DNA from: an uncultured Verrucomicrobia subdivision 3 bacterium
Lineage (GTDB): Bacteria > Verrucomicrobiota > Verrucomicrobiia > Limisphaerales > DASXHY01
NCBI GenBank assembly: GCA_937890005.1
Contig: CALBZA010000010.1
Location: forward strand, 1 to 19,990
Length of the DNA stretch: 19,990 nucleotides
Reading direction: 5' to 3'
The notes beneath the pieces were generated by a model, which ran no database searches, was not told the DNA's origin, and worked only from the letters and a program-made list of their open reading frames with translations. A program made the position numbers and the translations under genes. Shown in pieces: positions 1 through 7,925 of this stretch (its first letter is position 1; every line of letters begins with the position of its first letter).

Positions 1-2346
1 TATGGATGTCTCGAGCTGGCCAATCGCATCAAGCAAATCGGTGGCCTGCCGCGTGAATTGAATTTCTCTGACCAGCCGGGCATGACGCTTCGCGGCGCGT
101 GTGTCGGCATGCAGAAGACTTACATTCTGCCGGGCCGAAAAGTTTACGAATATCCCTACACGCCCGAGTTGTTCCCGTGGTTTTATGACAGGGAACTCTG
201 GCGCGAGTATCTCGACTTCCTCGTCGAGAACCGGATGAACACGCTCTATCTCTGGAACGGACATCCGTTTGCATCGCTCGTGCGACTGAAGGACTATCCC
301 GAAGCGGTGGAAGTTCCGGACGATGTTTTCGATCAGAACGTGGAAATGTTCCGCTGGCTCACGACGGAGTGTGACAAGCGCGGCATCTGGCTCGTGCAGA
401 TGTTCTACAACATTTTCCTGCCGAAACCGCTCGCAGAAAAGCATGGCATTTCCACGCAGCTCGCCGCGCCGACTCCGCTCGCATCGGATTACACGCGCAA
501 GTCGATCGCGGAGTTTGTGCGGCAATATCCGAACGTCGGTCTGATGGTCTGCCTCGGCGAAGCGCTTCAGGGAACGGAGAATCAAATCAACTGGGCGACG
601 AACACGATCCTGCCCGGCGTTCTCGATGGAATGAAGGCCGCGGGATTGACGGAACAGCCGCCGGTTGTGATTCGCACGCACGCCATGAATCCGGAAGCGA
701 TCATGCCCGCATGTTTCACGGTTTATTCGAACCTGTTTACTGAAACCAAATACAACGGCGAATCGCTGACCACATATGAACCGCGCGGCAAGGCGGCTCA
801 GACGCATCGCAACATGGCGAAGCTCGGACCGCATCTGGTGAACGTCCACATTCTTTCGAACCTCGAACCGTTCCGTTATGGCGCAACAGAGTTCATCCGA
901 AAGTCGATTCTGGCTTCGCGCGACGTGATGCACGCCAGCGGTCTGCATCTGTATCCGCTCGCGTATTGGAACTGGCCTTATGCGCCGGACAAGGTCGAGC
1001 CGCCGCTCAAGCAGTGGGATCGCGACTGGATCTGGTTCGAAGCCTGGGCGCGGTATGCATGGAATCCGGATGTGACCGCGGCCGATGATCGACAGTATTG
1101 GATCGGCCGAATTGCAACCCGCTTCGGATGCGATACGAACGCCGCCGGAAAAATTCTCGACGCTTACAACGCAGCGGGCGAAGTCGCGCCGATGCTGGTT
1201 CGCCGATTCGGCATCACGGAAGGAAATCGTCAGACGCTCTCGCTCGGCATGACGCTGGATCAGCTGGTGAATCCGAAGCGTTACAATGCGATCACGGAGT
1301 TGTGGGAATCCCAGGCGCCGCCCGGAGAGCGGCTGGATGAATACGTTCGCAAGGAATGGAACAAGGAGCCGCACGTCGGTGAAACGCCGGAATCGGTTGG
1401 AAAGGATGCGTTGGATTTTGCGTTGAAAGCTCAGTCGGACATTCATGAGGCGTCACGTTCCGAGATTCGCAATCGCGCCGAGTTTCAACGGTTGCAGCAG
1501 GACATTTCGGACATTGTCTGCATGGCGCTGTTCTATCGAACGAAAACCCACGCTGCGCAGTCTGTGCTGAGATACGGATACAGCGGTGATCTGAACGACA
1601 TGCGAAAGGCGGAGCAGCACATGACGAACAGCGTCGCTGCGTTTCGCGCACTCGCAAAGAACACGGAGAATACCTATCACTTCGCCAACTCCATGCAGAC
1701 CGGGCATCGGAAAATTCCGTTCGGAGGCGCGGCGAATGGTGTTGGAACCAATTATCATTGGGTTCAGGTTTTGCCGTTGTACGAAAAGGAACTTGCCGAT
1801 TTCCAAATGCAACTGGCGGAACTGGAAAATCCACAGGCGAGCAACGCCGCTCCGATCGCCGCCTGGCCGGGAGCGAAGTTCAAGGTCATCAGCACGAATG
1901 CGGAAACCTATGAAGTCAAACTCGGCGCCCGCCCATTCGCGGATCGCAAATACACGATCACTGAGCTCGCGACGGAACTAAACGGTCTGACGGGTATTCG
2001 CTTTTCGCACGAAGAGGCAAAGAATGGACGCTACGTCCCGGTTGAGTTCGAAGTATCCGAACCGGTGCGGGTGTTGGTCGGCTACTTCCAGAACGAGCGC
2101 GATATCTGGCTGCAGGTGCCGAACCTCGATTTTGCGTCGCACGCTGATGAACGCGGCGGGATCGACACGGTGCTACGCAATGCGGCGGCGATTGACGAAT
2201 GTCCAAACTTGAACGTGCATGCGTTTCGTTATGAACCGGGTCGGCACAAACTGGAGATGATCGGCAAAGGCAGCTTCGTCGTTCTCGGTGTGGTGCCGCA
2301 GTCCGTCACGCTCGAGAAACGCGATGCGAAGTTGGGAATGAAATGA
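1..2346 (+). CDS. Large GH67/GH20-superfamily-like glycoside hydrolase, 5' partial
   Basis: The reading frame is open from base 1, so the gene starts upstream; an apparent TTG start at 58 is only internal. 781 residues are visible. The first residues (YGCLELANRI near the edge) resemble the end of the small beta-hexosaminidase-like N-terminal domain that precedes the TIM barrel in GH67, GH20 and GH84 enzymes. A barrel-like region follows (FLVENRMNTLYLWNGHPF; the LGEAL motif with E187 counted from base 1; NLEPFRYG with E289; and DRDWIWFEAWARYAWNP at about 340-356). The last motif resembles alpha-glucuronidase relatives. The C-terminal 150 residues look like a beta-sandwich accessory domain. A role in removing a uronic acid or amino sugar from a glycan is inferred; the family is uncertain and I could not match it to a named CAZy family. 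Signal peptide status is unknown because the 5' end is missing. The stop overlaps the next start (ATGA at 2343-2346). Confidence 0.75.
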   Translation, partial: YGCLELANRIKQIGGLPRELNFSDQPGMTLRGACVGMQKTYILPGRKVYEYPYTPELFPWFYDRELWREYLDFLVENRMNTLYLWNGHPFASLVRLKDYPEAVEVPDDVFDQNVEMFRWLTTECDKRGIWLVQMFYNIFLPKPLAEKHGISTQLAAPTPLASDYTRKSIAEFVRQYPNVGLMVCLGEALQGTENQINWATNTILPGVLDGMKAAGLTEQPPVVIRTHAMNPEAIMPACFTVYSNLFTETKYNGESLTTYEPRGKAAQTHRNMAKLGPHLVNVHILSNLEPFRYGATEFIRKSILASRDVMHASGLHLYPLAYWNWPYAPDKVEPPLKQWDRDWIWFEAWARYAWNPDVTAADDRQYWIGRIATRFGCDTNAAGKILDAYNAAGEVAPMLVRRFGITEGNRQTLSLGMTLDQLVNPKRYNAITELWESQAPPGERLDEYVRKEWNKEPHVGETPESVGKDALDFALKAQSDIHEASRSEIRNRAEFQRLQQDISDIVCMALFYRTKTHAAQSVLRYGYSGDLNDMRKAEQHMTNSVAAFRALAKNTENTYHFANSMQTGHRKIPFGGAANGVGTNYHWVQVLPLYEKELADFQMQLAELENPQASNAAPIAAWPGAKFKVISTNAETYEVKLGARPFADRKYTITELATELNGLTGIRFSHEEAKNGRYVPVEFEVSEPVRVLVGYFQNERDIWLQVPNLDFASHADERGGIDTVLRNAAAIDECPNLNVHAFRYEPGRHKLEMIGKGSFVVLGVVPQSVTLEKRDAKLGMK

Positions 2347-4481
2347 GGAAAGACCATCCACGTGAATCGGCTGGGAATGTAGCGCAGCCGTCCCGGCTGC
2401 GGGTTGCGGCGGCGTCTCGCCGCGAGTTGCTCGTGCGGACTGGCACCGGGACGGTGCCCAAACCCGCAGCCGGGACGGCTGCGCTACGGTTTTTTTGTTT
2501 GGCAATATTAATGTGCGTCGTCGCATGGAACGTTTCGGCGGGGGACGCATCGCGGCGTGTGGCTTCTCCTCTTGCGCCCGCGGAAGCGCGATGGACTTCA
2601 GGCTTCTGGGCGGATCGCGTCGAGCTGTGTCGCACGCAAACAGTTCCGGCGCTCTGGCGGATCATGGATGGAACCAATTACAGCCATTTTCTGCAGAACT
2701 TCCGGATTGCCGCCGGTGAAACAGAGGGACGCTATCGCGGTGCGCCGTTCAACGATGGCGAAGTTTACAAGACCCTTGAGGCGAGCATCACGCTGCTCGC
2801 ATTGACCAATGACGCGGCGCTCAGTCAGCGGGTGGATGATGTCATCGCGCTGATCGGCCGCGCGCAACGGGCGGATGGTTACATTCACACGCCGGTGCTG
2901 GTGCGGGTGCGGGGTGGCGATACCAACGCGGTTCCGTTTCAGGATCGCCACAACTTCGAGATGTACAACATGGGGCATCTGATGACGACGGCGGCACTGC
3001 ATTATCGCGTCACCGGAAAAACCAACCTGCTCGACATCGCCCGTCGCGCTGCAGATTTCCTGCAAAGCACCTTCGAAGGCGCATCGCCTGAAGCCGCGCG
3101 CAGCTCCGTTTGTCCGTCGCATTACATGGGCATCATCGACCTGTATCGAGTGACGGGAGAGGAGCGATATCTGTCGCTGGCAAAGCGTTTCTTTGAGATG
3201 CGCAGTCAGATCGCGGATGGCGGCGATGACAATCAGGATCGCATTCCATTCGAAGAACAGACCACCGCCGTCGGCCACGCTGTCCGCGCCAATTATCTTT
3301 ATGCGGGCGCGACCGATCTGTTCATGGAAACCGGCAGCAGCAACTACTGGAATCCGTTGGAGCCGATCTGGCAGAACCTCGTTCAGAAGAAGATGTATGT
3401 GACCGGTGGTTGTGGCGCATTGTTCGACGGCGCATCGCCTTACGGTTCGAAGGAGCAGCGAACGATCACGCGGACGCATCAGGCTTTCGGACACGATTAC
3501 GAACTGCCGAACACCACCGCACATAACGAAACCTGCGCGAACATCGGCAACGTGCTCTGGAACTGGCGGATGTTTCTGGCCACCGGCGAAGCGCGCTTCA
3601 TCGATGTCGCCGAGCTGGCCCTCTACAACAGCGTCCTTTCGGGCGTGGCTTTGGATGGGACGAACTTCTTTTACGTGAATCCGTTGCGATCGACTGATCC
3701 GCTTCCGGTGGAATTGCGCTGGCGGCATCAGCGCGTGCCATTCGTCGGTTCCTTCTGCTGTCCGCCGAACCTCGCGCGCACACTGGCGCATTCCGCGGAG
3801 TTCGCTTATGCGAAATCGAAGGATGCGATCTGGGTGAATCTCTACGGCAGCAGCGAGCTGCGAACGGAGCTGGGTGTAAATGCGATTCATCTCGTCCAGG
3901 AAACGGAATATCCGTGGAGCGGCCGGGTGCGAATCGTTGTGAAGGAATGTGGAGCAGGGGAGTTTGCCATCCGGTTGAGGATTCCGAACCAGCCGCTCGC
4001 GGCAACAGTGCGGATCAATCAATCACCGGAAACAAGCGCGCGTCCCGGAATGTATTGCGAACTGCGTCGCACCTGGAAACCGGGCGACGTGATCGATCTC
4101 GATCTGCCGATGCCGGTCCAGATGCTGGAAGCCAATCCGCTCGTGGAGGAAACCGTCGGTCAGGTGGCATTCAAGCGCGGCCCCATTGTGTATTGCCTGG
4201 AATCGGTCGATCTGCCGCCCGGAACGAGTCCGCTTCAGATTTCAATCCAGCCGGATCGGGAGTGGCTCGCGCGTTTTGACAGCCGTTTGTTCGGCGGTGC
4301 GGTGGTGTTGGAAGGATCGGCGTGGCTGCGTGAAAAACAACCATGGGCGCAGACGCTTTACCGCGAATGGAAACCGTCCGCATCGAAGCAGGTGCGGGTG
4401 AGATTGATTCCGTATTCGCTCTGGCAGAATCGCGGAGCGTCGGAGATGAGCGTCTGGCTGCGTAGCGATTTTCTAAATTGA
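2343..4481 (+). CDS. GH127-family (DUF1680) beta-L-arabinofuranosidase-like protein
   Basis: The protein has the GH127 (six-hairpin) architecture. Conserved features include FNDGEVYKTLEA, the YMGIIDLYRVTGEERYL helical repeat and the zinc/catalytic set HNETCANIGN (E396, C398) plus SFCCPPNLART (C472, C473), numbered from the ATG at 2343. In characterised members one Cys of the CC pair is the nucleophile and Glu plus three Cys bind zinc, so the active site looks intact. The expected activity is release of beta-L-arabinofuranose from glycans; members differ in linkage. The start is problematic. The ATG at 2343 overlaps the upstream stop, but residues 13-48 are translated from a palindromic repeat (2379-2487), followed by a signal-peptide-like stretch (RFFCLAILMCVVAWNVSA). 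Translation could instead begin at TTG 2499 or ATG 2511, although ATG 2511 leaves a very short leader. Secretion is therefore likely but not proved. Confidence 0.9.
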   Translation: MRKDHPRESAGNVAQPSRLRVAAASRRELLVRTGTGTVPKPAAGTAALRFFCLAILMCVVAWNVSAGDASRRVASPLAPAEARWTSGFWADRVELCRTQTVPALWRIMDGTNYSHFLQNFRIAAGETEGRYRGAPFNDGEVYKTLEASITLLALTNDAALSQRVDDVIALIGRAQRADGYIHTPVLVRVRGGDTNAVPFQDRHNFEMYNMGHLMTTAALHYRVTGKTNLLDIARRAADFLQSTFEGASPEAARSSVCPSHYMGIIDLYRVTGEERYLSLAKRFFEMRSQIADGGDDNQDRIPFEEQTTAVGHAVRANYLYAGATDLFMETGSSNYWNPLEPIWQNLVQKKMYVTGGCGALFDGASPYGSKEQRTITRTHQAFGHDYELPNTTAHNETCANIGNVLWNWRMFLATGEARFIDVAELALYNSVLSGVALDGTNFFYVNPLRSTDPLPVELRWRHQRVPFVGSFCCPPNLARTLAHSAEFAYAKSKDAIWVNLYGSSELRTELGVNAIHLVQETEYPWSGRVRIVVKECGAGEFAIRLRIPNQPLAATVRINQSPETSARPGMYCELRRTWKPGDVIDLDLPMPVQMLEANPLVEETVGQVAFKRGPIVYCLESVDLPPGTSPLQISIQPDREWLARFDSRLFGGAVVLEGSAWLREKQPWAQTLYREWKPSASKQVRVRLIPYSLWQNRGASEMSVWLRSDFLN
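2379..2487. repeat. 109-bp palindromic interspersed element with four hairpins
   Basis: The ends are perfect 27-bp inverted repeats (2379-2405 and 2461-2487, beginning GTAGCGCAGCCG). Each end is itself a hairpin with an 8-bp stem and 3-nt loop (CGCAGCCG/CGGCTGCG). Two further hairpins lie inside: GCGGCG/CGCCGC at 2406-2423 and GGCACCG/CGGTGCC at 2442-2458. Seven T residues follow at 2490-2496, six bases after the last stem, so a terminator-like effect is possible but not canonical. No transposase is encoded, so it would be a REP/MITE-like non-autonomous element. It lies within the 5' part of the GH127 reading frame, where the frame stays open through it. I saw no second copy in this window and no clear target-site duplication. 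Confidence 0.9.
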
Positions 4482-4527
4482 GTGAACGGTTTTCTGATCG
4501 GTGAAGCACAGGTCACCCGGAACAGCT

Positions 4528-5472
4528 ATGAAAACAAAATGGATTCTTGCATGCATCTGCCTGCTGAGCTGGTGCGCGTCGGCGTCGCGCGTGGCCGCTG
4601 CGGCCGACACGGTTTACATGTTCACGTCGTTCCGCGGGAACGGAGAGGACGGATTGCGCTTCCTGTACAGCTTTGATGGTTATCACTGGACGAATGTGCC
4701 GGGGACGTTCATGAAGCCGAACGTGGGCAGCAAGATTCTCCGGGATCCGAGCATCGTCCGCGGTCCGGATGGCGCCTTTCATCTTGTCTGGACCACCGCG
4801 TGGCGCGGCGACAAGGGATTTGGTCATGCCAGCTCGACCAATCTGATTCATTGGTCGGAGCAGCAGTTTGTAGAAGCGATGAAGCACGAGCCGACCACAG
4901 TCAACGTGTGGGCGCCGGAGCTGTTTTACGATGACGATGGGAAGGAGTTCATCGTTTGTTGGGCATCAACGATTCCCGGCCGGTTTCCGGATTACCTTGA
5001 GCCGCCGACGAACAATCATCGGATGTATTACACCTCAACGAAGGATTTCAAAACCTTTGCGCCGACAAAGCTCTTTCTGGATCCGGACTTCAGTGTGATC
5101 GATTGCCAGATCGTGAAGCGTGGCGCGAATGATTTTGTGCTGCTCCTGAAGGACAACACACGGCCGCAACGGGACATCCGCGTGGCATTTGGCGAATCGC
5201 CCGTGGGACCGTGGAAGAACATTTCACCACCGTTTACAGAAAAGTTCACCGAAGGTCCCTGCACACTGAAGATCGGTGACGACTGGATCATCTACTTCGA
5301 TGTGTATCAGAAGAACATCTACGGCGCGGTAAAGACGCGGGATTTCAAGACATTCACGGATATCACTGCCGACGTTTCATTTCCAGAGGGACACAAGCAC
5401 GGCACCGCGTTTGAAGTGCCGAAGGAAATTCTGGACGGCTTGCTGAAACATGCGGCTGCGGCTGTTCGATGA
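4528..5472 (+). CDS. Secreted GH43-like five-bladed beta-propeller glycosidase
   Basis: The ATG at 4528 gives a convincing signal peptide (MKTKWILACICLLSW then ASASRVAAAA); the longer GTG start at 4501 would put nine extra residues before it and is less likely. The mature part matches the GH43/GH62/GH117 propeller fold. LRDPSIV carries the likely catalytic-base Asp, NVWAPELFYDDDGKEF is a typical second blade, SVIDCQI is the probable pKa-modulating Asp region and FTEGPCTLKIGDDW holds the probable general-acid Glu. At 314 residues it is a single-domain member without an accessory module. It would act on arabinosyl, xylosyl or galactosyl side chains; the specificity cannot be read. It lies 46 bp after the GH127 gene, consistent with a joint role in stripping arabinose. 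A fragment of an interspersed repeat follows it. Confidence 0.85.
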   Translation: MKTKWILACICLLSWCASASRVAAAADTVYMFTSFRGNGEDGLRFLYSFDGYHWTNVPGTFMKPNVGSKILRDPSIVRGPDGAFHLVWTTAWRGDKGFGHASSTNLIHWSEQQFVEAMKHEPTTVNVWAPELFYDDDGKEFIVCWASTIPGRFPDYLEPPTNNHRMYYTSTKDFKTFAPTKLFLDPDFSVIDCQIVKRGANDFVLLLKDNTRPQRDIRVAFGESPVGPWKNISPPFTEKFTEGPCTLKIGDDWIIYFDVYQKNIYGAVKTRDFKTFTDITADVSFPEGHKHGTAFEVPKEILDGLLKHAAAAVR

Positions 5473-5477
5473 AATTC

Positions 5478-5510
5478 AACCGCAGATACAAGAGCGCAAA
5501 ACGCAGAGAC
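5478..5510. repeat. Partial AACCGCAGA-type interspersed repeat
   Basis: A short run of AACCGCAGA, GAGCGCAAA and ACGCAGAGAC words lies between the GH43-like and RraA-family genes. It resembles the left halves of the longer elements at 6226-6318 and 7482-7579, but no inverted right half is visible, so it looks like a degenerate or truncated copy. Confidence 0.6.
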
Positions 5511-5549
5511 GGTTTGTGTTGAAAACATGATCCGCGGCTGAACTGAGAT

Positions 5550-6215
5550 ATGTCTGAATGGAAATCTGATAACGAGCTGTTCGCGCTTTGTGCACGCGAG
5601 CTGTACACGCCGGTGGTTGGCGACATTCTCGACGACCTCGGCTTCACGCATCAATTTCTTCCGCAACCGATCCAGCCGATGCGCGAAACGATGAAACTCG
5701 CGGGGCGCGCGATGCCGGTCGTGATGATTGATGTCTTTGGAAAGCAGAAGAAGCCGTTCGGGCTGCTGACCGAAGCGCTCGATCAATTGCAGCCGGGAGA
5801 AATCTACCTCGCGAGCGGAGGCGGGATGCGATGCGCGTATTGGGGCGAAATTCTGACGGCGACAGCAAAGAAACGCGGTGCGGTTGGCGCGGTGATCAAC
5901 GGGTTTCATCGAGATACTTCCAAGGTGTTGGAACAGGACTGGCCTGTGTTTTCGCGCGGACGCTTCGCACAGGATTCCGCGGTGCGGACGCAGGTGGTGG
6001 ACTATCGGTGTCCGATCGAAGTCGGGCAGGTGAGTGTTCAACCGGGTGACCTGGTTTTCGGCGATTTGGACGGCGTGGTGATCGTGCCGAAAAAGGTTGA
6101 AGCGGAAGCGATCGAGCGCGCGTTGGCAAAAGCGCGCGGTGAGAAGCTTGTTCGCAAGGAAATCGAAGCCGGGATGAGCAGCACCGAGGCTTTCCGCAAG
6201 TATGGGATTTTGTGA
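5550..6215 (+). CDS. RraA-family protein (HMG/CHA aldolase-like)
   Basis: This 221-residue protein has the RraA/HMG-aldolase fold. The conserved core is seen in the order VGDILDDLG, LAGRAMPV, a glycine-rich turn (LASGGGMRCAYWGEIL) and AVINGFHRDT, where the Arg-Asp pair used for substrate and metal binding is present. PGDLVFGDLDGVVIVPKK follows. True RraA regulators of RNase E are shorter (about 160 residues) and lack this extra C-terminal helix region, so the aldolase/decarboxylase branch (4-hydroxy-4-methyl-2-oxoglutarate or a related 2-keto acid) is more likely. With a dehydratase-like gene on its 3' side and UxaA-type genes beyond, the inferred job is retro-aldol cleavage or decarboxylation of a keto-sugar acid. 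No clear Shine-Dalgarno sequence precedes the ATG. The protein has no signal peptide and is cytoplasmic. Confidence 0.85.
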   Translation: MSEWKSDNELFALCARELYTPVVGDILDDLGFTHQFLPQPIQPMRETMKLAGRAMPVVMIDVFGKQKKPFGLLTEALDQLQPGEIYLASGGGMRCAYWGEILTATAKKRGAVGAVINGFHRDTSKVLEQDWPVFSRGRFAQDSAVRTQVVDYRCPIEVGQVSVQPGDLVFGDLDGVVIVPKKVEAEAIERALAKARGEKLVRKEIEAGMSSTEAFRKYGIL

Positions 6216-6225
6216 AGCAATTCGA

Positions 6226-6318
6226 TTAACGCAGAGACGCAAAGGACGCAATGAGCGCGAAGACGGCCGGTGTTCATAAAACTTTGCGTCCTCCGCTTCT
6301 TTGCGTCTTTGCATTGAG
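6226..6318. repeat. Interspersed imperfect inverted repeat, CGCAGAGACGC type
   Basis: The left half (TTAACGCAGAGACGCAAAGG and on) and the right half (TTTGCGTCCTC, TCTTTGCGTCTTTGC) are imperfect inverted copies around a central spacer. This could fold into one long hairpin in RNA. It fills most of the 117-bp gap between the RraA-family gene and the enolase-superfamily gene. Confidence 0.75.
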
Positions 6319-6332
6319 AACACCGCTCTAAA

Positions 6333-7469
6333 ATGAAAACGAACAATCCAATCATTACTGCATTCGAGACGTGGCGCTGTCAGCGGAAGGAATCGTTGTT
6401 TGATTCGGCGCGGATGGGGCGGAGTCCGATGAACTGGGACGTTGTGGTTCTTCGGTTGCACACGGACGCGGGAATTTACGGCCACGCCACAGCGATTGCA
6501 GCGCGCTCAAGTATCGTCACGCAGGCGTACCTGCAGGAGACAATTGCACCCGTTGTGCTCGGCCGGCGCGTGAGCGAGCGCGAGGCGATCTATCATGAAT
6601 TGTGGACGATCGACCGGCATATCACGTTCTTTCCGGTTTACCTTCCCGGACCGGTCGATGTGGCGATGTGGGACATCGCCGCTCAATCTACGGGATTGCC
6701 GCTCTATCAATTCATTGGTGAATACCGCACCAGTCTGCCGGTGTATGCCAGCAGCCTGTTCATGCCGAACACAGAGGATTACCTGAACGAACTGCGCACG
6801 TATCAAAAGCGCGGCTTTCCCGCCTACAAAGTGCATCCGCCGGGACCGTGGCAGAAGGACGTCGAGATTCATCGTGCGTTGCGCGAAGCGGCCGGCGCTG
6901 ACTACGTGCTGATGTCGGATCCGGTCGCGGAATATTCGCTGGAGGAAGCGATTCGCGTCGGGCGCGATCTCGAGAAACTGAACTATCACTGGTTCGAAGA
7001 ACCGTTCCGTGATTTTGAACTCTCGAAGTATGCCAAACTCTGCGCCGCGCTCGATATTCCCATCGCCGGAACCGAGACGACTCGCGGTGGTCCGCTGGGA
7101 GTGGCGCAGGCAATCGCATTCAACGCGGTGGACATTGTTCGCGCGGATGTTTCGTGGAAACCTGGCGTCACCGGGACGTTGAAGATTGCCCACCTTGCCG
7201 AAGCTCATGGCCTGCGTTGTGAAGTTCATTGCACCACCATGGGTTTCATGGACATCGCAAACCTGCACGTGAGTTGTGCGATTCGGAACTGCGAGTATTT
7301 CGAACTACTCGTTCCGGAAGAACCGTTTCGGTTTCCGATGAAGGACAAATATCCCATCGATGAGAACGGCGTGATTCACGTTCCCCAGAAGCCGGGCATC
7401 GGTGTTGAGCTGGATTGGGACGCGATCGACAGGACATGCGTGGAACACAAAATCACAAAAGTGAAATGA
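6333..7469 (+). CDS. Enolase-superfamily (mandelate racemase type) sugar-acid dehydratase-like protein
   Basis: This 378-residue protein has the N-terminal capping domain (about 1-125) and the C-terminal barrel of the mandelate racemase/muconate lactonizing group. Metal-binding acids are visible on successive strands: D196 (LMSDPV), E222 (WFEEP) and E248 (AGTET). Candidate acid/base residues are K166 and H168 (YKVHPPG) and H299 (EVHCTTMG), with D272 before it. This is the layout of sugar-acid dehydratases in the mandelate racemase subgroup, which remove water from an aldonate or aldarate to give a 2-keto-3-deoxy acid. The true substrate is unknown; KxH instead of KxK on the second strand is a point to check. 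It lies between RraA-family and UxaA-type genes, consistent with sugar-acid catabolism. It is cytoplasmic, and no strong ribosome binding site is seen. Confidence 0.87.
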   Translation: MKTNNPIITAFETWRCQRKESLFDSARMGRSPMNWDVVVLRLHTDAGIYGHATAIAARSSIVTQAYLQETIAPVVLGRRVSEREAIYHELWTIDRHITFFPVYLPGPVDVAMWDIAAQSTGLPLYQFIGEYRTSLPVYASSLFMPNTEDYLNELRTYQKRGFPAYKVHPPGPWQKDVEIHRALREAAGADYVLMSDPVAEYSLEEAIRVGRDLEKLNYHWFEEPFRDFELSKYAKLCAALDIPIAGTETTRGGPLGVAQAIAFNAVDIVRADVSWKPGVTGTLKIAHLAEAHGLRCEVHCTTMGFMDIANLHVSCAIRNCEYFELLVPEEPFRFPMKDKYPIDENGVIHVPQKPGIGVELDWDAIDRTCVEHKITKVK

Positions 7470-7481
7470 ACGGCGTGATGA

Positions 7482-7579
7482 TTAACCGCAGAGAGCGCAG
7501 AGAATGCAAAGAATTTGAAATGGATTTTGCGCTGCTTCGGAATTCCTGGTCTTTGCGCTCTTGGGTTCTTTGCGGTTAA
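7482..7579. repeat. Interspersed imperfect inverted repeat, TTAACCGCAGAG type
   Basis: The element starts TTAACCGCAGAGAGCGCAGA and ends with TTCTTTGCGGTTAA; the outer 9 bases (TTAACCGCA) pair exactly and the rest imperfectly. It occupies nearly the whole gap between the enolase-superfamily gene and the SAF-domain gene and ends ten bases before the next ATG, leaving almost no room for a separate ribosome binding site or promoter. Confidence 0.85.
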
Positions 7580-7589
7580 CAAATAAACC

Positions 7590-7925
7590 ATGAAGCCCCG
7601 GTGCTTTGTCATTCAGCCGCAGGATAACGTTGCCACGATGATCGATGATGTGGACAGCGGCGCGATTCAGATTGTTGGCGCGGGAGCAGGGCAGGAGATT
7701 GTTGTGACGGAAAAGATTTTACACAGTCACAAAATTGCGCTGCGCGATATCGCTTCTGGCGAAGCGGTGATCAAGTTCGGCGTTCGAATCGGTCACGCAA
7801 CTCAAGCAATTCGACGCGGTGCATGGGTGCATCTGCACAATCTGGCCAGCGACCTCGATGAACGTTCCAGCACGCTCGACCTCCACTCGGGCGCACCGAC
7901 CGATACCAGCTCGGCGTATGTCTGA
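7590..7925 (+). CDS. UxaA-type SAF-domain subunit (altronate/galactarate dehydratase N-terminal part)
   Basis: This 111-residue protein corresponds to the N-terminal SAF domain of altronate and galactarate dehydratases (UxaA/GarD). It shows the conserved lysine/histidine segment HSHKIALRDIASGEAVIKFG, then VRIGHATQAIRRGAWVHLHNL, which forms the SAF barrel. In many bacteria this domain is a separate gene next to the catalytic part. Here it overlaps the catalytic gene by eight bases (ATG at 7918, stop ending at 7925), strongly suggesting coupled translation and assembly into one dehydratase. Substrates in the family are D-altronate, D-galactarate and related sugar acids. Confidence 0.9.
   Translation: MKPRCFVIQPQDNVATMIDDVDSGAIQIVGAGAGQEIVVTEKILHSHKIALRDIASGEAVIKFGVRIGHATQAIRRGAWVHLHNLASDLDERSSTLDLHSGAPTDTSSAYV

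Noticed and set aside
2461..2496. Intrinsic terminator formed by the last hairpin of the 109-bp element plus seven T residues
   Set aside because: The T-run is six bases away from the stem rather than adjacent, so I did not list it as a terminator, only as a possibility.
2598..4022. 474-codon minus-strand open frame opposite the GH127 gene
   Set aside because: It is antisense to a clear GH127 coding region with intact catalytic motifs and is rich in Arg, His and Ile as expected for a shadow frame in high-GC DNA.
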